This document shows positions 60,961 to 64,000 of a DNA stretch of 64,000 bases, piece after piece. This DNA comes from Tistlia consotensis USBA 355. Lineage in GTDB: Bacteria; Pseudomonadota; Alphaproteobacteria; Kiloniellales; DSM-21159. The notes below the pieces were generated by a model. It did not search any database, was not told the DNA's origin, and worked only from the letters and a program-made list of their open reading frames with translations. Where the stretch lies: NCBI RefSeq assembly GCF_900177295.1, contig NZ_FWZX01000002.1:156124-220123 (forward strand), written 5' to 3'. The translations under genes were made by a program, and so were the position numbers. The number at the start of each line of letters is the position of its first letter. The stretch's first letter is position 1.

Positions 60961-60989
60961 TTGACACTCTCAGCCCGGTGGTTTCTGAT
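60961..60989 (+). promoter_or_regulatory. Predicted promoter of the second TRAP operon
   Basis: A perfect TTGACA (60961-60966) is followed after 17 bp by TCTGAT (60984-60989, 4 of 6). Transcription would start near 60996, inside the adjacent palindrome. Confidence 0.5.
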
Positions 60990-61010
60990 ATTGAAAACAT
61001 GTTTCGAATA
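60989..61010. promoter_or_regulatory. Palindromic operator candidate of the second TRAP operon
   Basis: A 22-bp imperfect palindrome with perfect centre AAACATGTTT (60995-61004 region) and outer TATT/AATA matches, 18 of 22 positions symmetrical, lying over the predicted transcription start. It would suit an IclR- or GntR-type repressor; no regulator gene is in the window on this side. Confidence 0.5.
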
Positions 61011-61037
61011 TAAAAACAACATTGGGAGGGAAGCGTC

Positions 61038-62021
61038 ATGAAGAGACTCGTTGGTCTTGTCGGTGCGCTCCTGCTGGCGGCGGTGGTGCCGGCGCAGGCG
61101 CAGGACATCGTGCTGAAGTTCGGGCATGCGGCTTCGTCAAAGCATCTGTTCCAGACCGGTCTGGAGATCTTCGCGAAGAAGGTGGCCGCCAAGACCGGCG
61201 GCAAGGTCGAGATCGAGGTCTACGGCGACCGTCAGCTGGGCGACGACAAGCAGCTGCTCGAAGGGCTGCAGATCGGCGTGATCGACGGCGCCCTGGTGTC
61301 CTCGGCGACCCTGCCGCTGGTGATCGGCGCCTCGGCCTTCGACGCCCTGCAGCTGCCCTTCGTGGTCGGCAGCTACGGCCAGCTGGCCAAGGCCCTGGGC
61401 TCGCCCATCGGCCAGCGGCTGCTCGACACGCTGGAGGCCAAGCAGATCAAGGGACTGGGCTTCATCGAGGCCGGCCAGCGCCACTTCCTGTCGCGCGACA
61501 AGCAGATCTCGACCCTGGCCGACTTCGCCGGCGAGAAGACCCGCATCGTGCCGATCCCGCTGCACAAGGCGACCTGGGAGGCGGTCGGTGTCAATCCGAT
61601 CGGCCTGGCCTACGGCGAGGTCTACTCGGCGCTGGAGACCGGCACGATCGACGCGGTCGAGATCAACCTCTCCTCGGTGCAGTCCGAGAGCCTCTACGAA
61701 TCGGCCAAGCACGTGACGCTCACCGGCCACTACTTCTGGCCCGGGGTGATCATGATGTCCGGCGTCGCCTGGCAGAAGCTGCCGGCGGACATCCAGGCCG
61801 CCCTGGTCGAGGCCGGCAAGGAGGCGACCCAGGAGGAGTATGCGCTGGCCGCCAAGCAGGAGAGCGAGACCGCGGAGTTCCTGCGCGGCAAGGGCGTCGA
61901 GATCGGCAAGCTGACCGATCTCGCGGAGATGCGGGCCAGGACCCAGCCGGTCGTCGACAGGTGGCTGACCAAGGACCCGCTGATCCAGGCCTTCTACGAC
62001 CAGATCAAGTCGGAGCAGTGA
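61038..62021 (+). CDS. dctP: TRAP transporter periplasmic substrate-binding protein (DctP family)
   Basis: A 327-residue binding protein with a Sec signal peptide (1 to about 21, ending VPAQAQ). The mature part reads DIVLKFGHAASSKHLFQTGL and continues with DRQLGDDKQLLEGLQIGVID, FAGEKTRIVPIPLHKATWEA (the Arg region that binds carboxylates) and GLAYGEVYSALETGTIDAVE. It is about the same length as, but clearly diverged from, the DctP at 5495, so the ligands probably differ. A GGGAGGGAAG site precedes the ATG. The operon promoter and operator lie just upstream. Confidence 0.92.
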   Translation: MKRLVGLVGALLLAAVVPAQAQDIVLKFGHAASSKHLFQTGLEIFAKKVAAKTGGKVEIEVYGDRQLGDDKQLLEGLQIGVIDGALVSSATLPLVIGASAFDALQLPFVVGSYGQLAKALGSPIGQRLLDTLEAKQIKGLGFIEAGQRHFLSRDKQISTLADFAGEKTRIVPIPLHKATWEAVGVNPIGLAYGEVYSALETGTIDAVEINLSSVQSESLYESAKHVTLTGHYFWPGVIMMSGVAWQKLPADIQAALVEAGKEATQEEYALAAKQESETAEFLRGKGVEIGKLTDLAEMRARTQPVVDRWLTKDPLIQAFYDQIKSEQ

Positions 62022-62022
62022 G

Positions 62023-62412
62023 ATGGCGGACACGCGAGCCAAGGCGAAGGCCTACCGCTGGACGGAGCTGCCGCGCGAGGTCGTGCGGCAGGGAGTCTCG
62101 CGCACGGCCTTCCGCGGCGACAACGCCCTCATGGTGATGAACTGGCTGGAGCCGGGGATGGAGGTGCGGCCCCATTCCCACCCCTTCGAGCAGCTGGCCT
62201 ACATCCTGTCGGGGCGCGTGCGCTTCACCATCGGGGACGAGGTGGTGGAGGTCGGCCCGGGCGAGGTGGTGCGCATCCCGCCGGACGTCGTGCACTGCGG
62301 CGAGCCGCTCGGTGACGAGGTCGCGGTCAACCTCGACGTCTTCGCACCGGTGCGCGACGACTACCGTCACCTGACGGCCTATCAGGACGCCGACTTCCAG
62401 GGCTCCGACTGA
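62023..62412 (+). CDS. Small cupin-domain protein
   Basis: A 129-residue single-domain cupin. Metal-binding motif 1 reads MEVRPHSHPFEQLAYILSG (two His, Glu-like Gln position) and motif 2 is ending in PPDVVHCGEPLG, as in small sugar- or acid-handling cupins. It could be an isomerase, lyase or sensor for the transported compound. The ATG begins 1 nt after the dctP stop, inside the TRAP operon, which is an unusual position between the binding protein and the membrane subunits, and argues that it works on the imported ligand. Confidence 0.82.
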   Translation: MADTRAKAKAYRWTELPREVVRQGVSRTAFRGDNALMVMNWLEPGMEVRPHSHPFEQLAYILSGRVRFTIGDEVVEVGPGEVVRIPPDVVHCGEPLGDEVAVNLDVFAPVRDDYRHLTAYQDADFQGSD

Positions 62413-62514
62413 GCCGATCGCCGGTCGGACGCGGGAGGCCGGGCCCGGCCTTGCCGGGCGTGAAGGGCTCGCGCCGCGCGCGGGCCCGCCACCCGGCCGC
62501 AGGAAACGGGGACC

Positions 62515-63084
62515 ATGACCTTCGAGACGGTGCTGAGAGTCTATCGGACAACGATGAAGGCGCTGCTGGTCGCGCTGATCGCGGTCCTGCTGGGGGTGAT
62601 GACCCTGCAGATCGTCATGCGCTACGGCTTCAACGGCTCGCTGATCTGGGCGGAGGAGCTCTGTCGCTACCTGCTGATCTGGGTCTCGCTGCTCGCCGGC
62701 AGCCTGGCCTACGAGCGCGGCGAGATCGCCGCGGTGACGCTGCTGCGCGACGCGCTGCCGCGGCGCGGCGCCCTCTGCCTGGCGACGCTCGCCAACCTGG
62801 CGGCGGCCGTCCTCTGCGGCGTGCTGGTGCACTACGGCCTGCGCTACGCGGCGCTGGTCGGCGCCCAGCCGATCCCGGCGCTGCGCTTCCTCTTCCAGGA
62901 CTCCTTCGGCTGGGCGGCCTGGACGGTGCCCCCGGTCTACTGGGTCTACGTTGCGCTGCCGCTCGGCATGGGCCTGCTCGGCCTGCGCCTGCTGCTCGAC
63001 GCCGGGCGCTACGGCCTGCTGCTCAAGCGGGGCGGCAGCGTCGACGACCTCTACGGCGGCGCGCCGGCGGAGCTGCCGGAATGA
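62515..63084 (+). CDS. dctQ: TRAP transporter small permease (DctQ family)
   Basis: A 189-residue protein with four predicted membrane helices. The DctQ landmark GFNGSLIWAEELCRYLLIWV lies in the second helix region, followed by LAGSLAYERGEIAAV. It is about 100 nt after the cupin gene and overlaps the large-permease start by 4 nt (63081-63084). It forms the membrane complex with the DctM protein. The first helix begins after a short cytoplasmic lead. Confidence 0.9.
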   Translation: MTFETVLRVYRTTMKALLVALIAVLLGVMTLQIVMRYGFNGSLIWAEELCRYLLIWVSLLAGSLAYERGEIAAVTLLRDALPRRGALCLATLANLAAAVLCGVLVHYGLRYAALVGAQPIPALRFLFQDSFGWAAWTVPPVYWVYVALPLGMGLLGLRLLLDAGRYGLLLKRGGSVDDLYGGAPAELPE

Positions 63085-64000
63085 CCCTCTACCTCGGCGC
63101 CTTCGCCCTCTGCCTGGTGCTGGGCGTGCCGATCGCCTTCAGTCTCGGCCTCGCCTCGCTGGTCTATCTGCTGGCGACCGGCCACGCGATGCTGCTGATG
63201 GCCTTCCCGCAGAAGATCATCGCCGGCATCGACAACTTCGTGCTGCTGACCATTCCCTTCTTCATCCTCGCCGGCAACCTGATGAACGCCGCGAAGCTGA
63301 CGCAGCAGATCGTGCGGCTGGCGCAGCTGATGGTCGGCCGGGTGCAGGGCGGGCTGGCCGCGGTCACCGTGGTCGCCTCCATGCTGTTCTCCGGCGTCAG
63401 CGGGGCGGCGACCGCCGAGGCCTCGGCGCTCGGCTCGATGATGATCCCGGCGATGCGGCGCGACGGCTACGCCCCGGCCTACGCGGCGGCGCTGACGGCG
63501 GCCGGCTCGCTACTCGGCCCGCTGGTGCCGCCGTCGCTGGCGCTGATCCTCTACGGCGTGCTGACCGGCACCTCGATCGGCGATCTCTTCCTCGCCGGCA
63601 TCGTGCCGGCCGTCCTGCTCTGCGGCCTGCTGGTCGCCTACACGCTGTGGAAGGCGCGGCGCGAAGACCATCCGCTGCCGCCGCCGCTGCCGGCCGAGGC
63701 GCGCCGCGGCGTCGCCGCCCGGGCGCTGCCGGCGCTGCTGCTGCCGGTGATCATCGTCGGCGGCATCCGCAGCGGCGTCTTCACGCCGACCGAGGCTGCC
63801 GCCGTCGCCGCGGTCTATGCGCTGCTGATCGGCACGGTCTTCTACCGCACGCTCAGCCTGGCGCAGATCCGCGAGGCCTTCTTCGAGACCGCGACGCTGT
63901 CGGCCGGGGTCATGCTCGTCGTCGCCATGGCGAGCATGACCTCCTTCATCCTGGGCATCGAGAACATCCCGCAGGCGATCGCCAGGGCCGTGCTGGGCTT
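63081..64000 (+). CDS. dctM: TRAP transporter large permease (DctM family), 3' truncated by window edge
   Basis: The first 306 residues of a DctM protein; the frame is still open at the end of the window. It begins TLYLGAFALCLVLGVPIAFS and contains LTIPFFILAGNLMNAAKLTQ, FSGVSGAATAEASALGSMMI and LLGPLVPPSLALILYGVLTG, all typical. About eight to nine membrane helices are visible of the usual twelve. It completes the dctP-cupin-dctQ-dctM operon and probably drives sodium-coupled uptake. Homologous to, but clearly distinct from, the DctM at 3599. Confidence 0.92.
   Translation, partial: MTLYLGAFALCLVLGVPIAFSLGLASLVYLLATGHAMLLMAFPQKIIAGIDNFVLLTIPFFILAGNLMNAAKLTQQIVRLAQLMVGRVQGGLAAVTVVASMLFSGVSGAATAEASALGSMMIPAMRRDGYAPAYAAALTAAGSLLGPLVPPSLALILYGVLTGTSIGDLFLAGIVPAVLLCGLLVAYTLWKARREDHPLPPPLPAEARRGVAARALPALLLPVIIVGGIRSGVFTPTEAAAVAAVYALLIGTVFYRTLSLAQIREAFFETATLSAGVMLVVAMASMTSFILGIENIPQAIARAVLG

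Overview
The window is very GC-rich and densely coded, with few intergenic gaps, many 4-nt ATGA start/stop overlaps and Gram-negative gene families (tripartite TRAP transporters, Kup, NeuB and GDP-mannose sugar enzymes, Tat-type and Sec signal peptides). This suggests an alphaproteobacterium, possibly of the Rhodospirillales type; the taxonomic guess is inference from gene content only. I found no rRNA, tRNA, CRISPR array, insertion sequence or phage gene.

Left part (1-29.4 kb) is a patchwork of metabolic and transport modules: the end of a FUSC-type membrane protein; a divergent methyltransferase/XRE-MmyB regulator pair around a palindrome; a hydroxyquinol-type ring-cleavage dioxygenase; a PhyH dioxygenase plus TRAP transporter operon facing a LacI-type regulator across two palindromic operators; Kup and a P-type Ca2+-type ATPase, divergent; ManC (GDP-mannose supply); a DUF4399 periplasmic protein; an MFS carrier; a seven-gene peptide or modified-amino-acid operon (M20, ABC transporter, M20-like, M24-like) facing a GntR/UTRA regulator; a LysR regulator facing a nitronate monooxygenase; and a MAPEG protein.

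From 29.4 to 60.6 kb lies a large surface-glycan locus, read mostly on the minus strand. Two transcription units that share an identical 17-bp promoter sequence (38122-38138 and 43096-43112) encode a KdsC-like phosphatase, SDR, aldehyde dehydrogenase, CMP-sugar synthetase, transketolase, two glycosyltransferase-like proteins, and then a nucleotidyltransferase-methyltransferase fusion, an unassigned protein, GDP-mannose 4,6-dehydratase and a NeuB-type synthase. Beyond them (43.1-60.6 kb) is the most unusual part: an array of two repeated protein families that I call A (about 370-470 aa, motif GPWxxEVGFELLYWIP) and B (about 540-580 aa, motif SWDNLTNKG). There are three separate A genes, four separate B genes and one natural B-A fusion, interleaved with FkbM-type and other methyltransferases. 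I infer that A and B act together as a multi-step glycan-building or modifying machine. A broken A-like 3' fragment lies at 38.3-38.6 kb.

The right edge (61.0-64.0 kb) is a second TRAP transporter operon with a small cupin gene inserted between the binding protein and the small permease; the large permease runs off the window. A perfect -35 box and a palindrome over the predicted start of transcription suggest that it is repressor-controlled.
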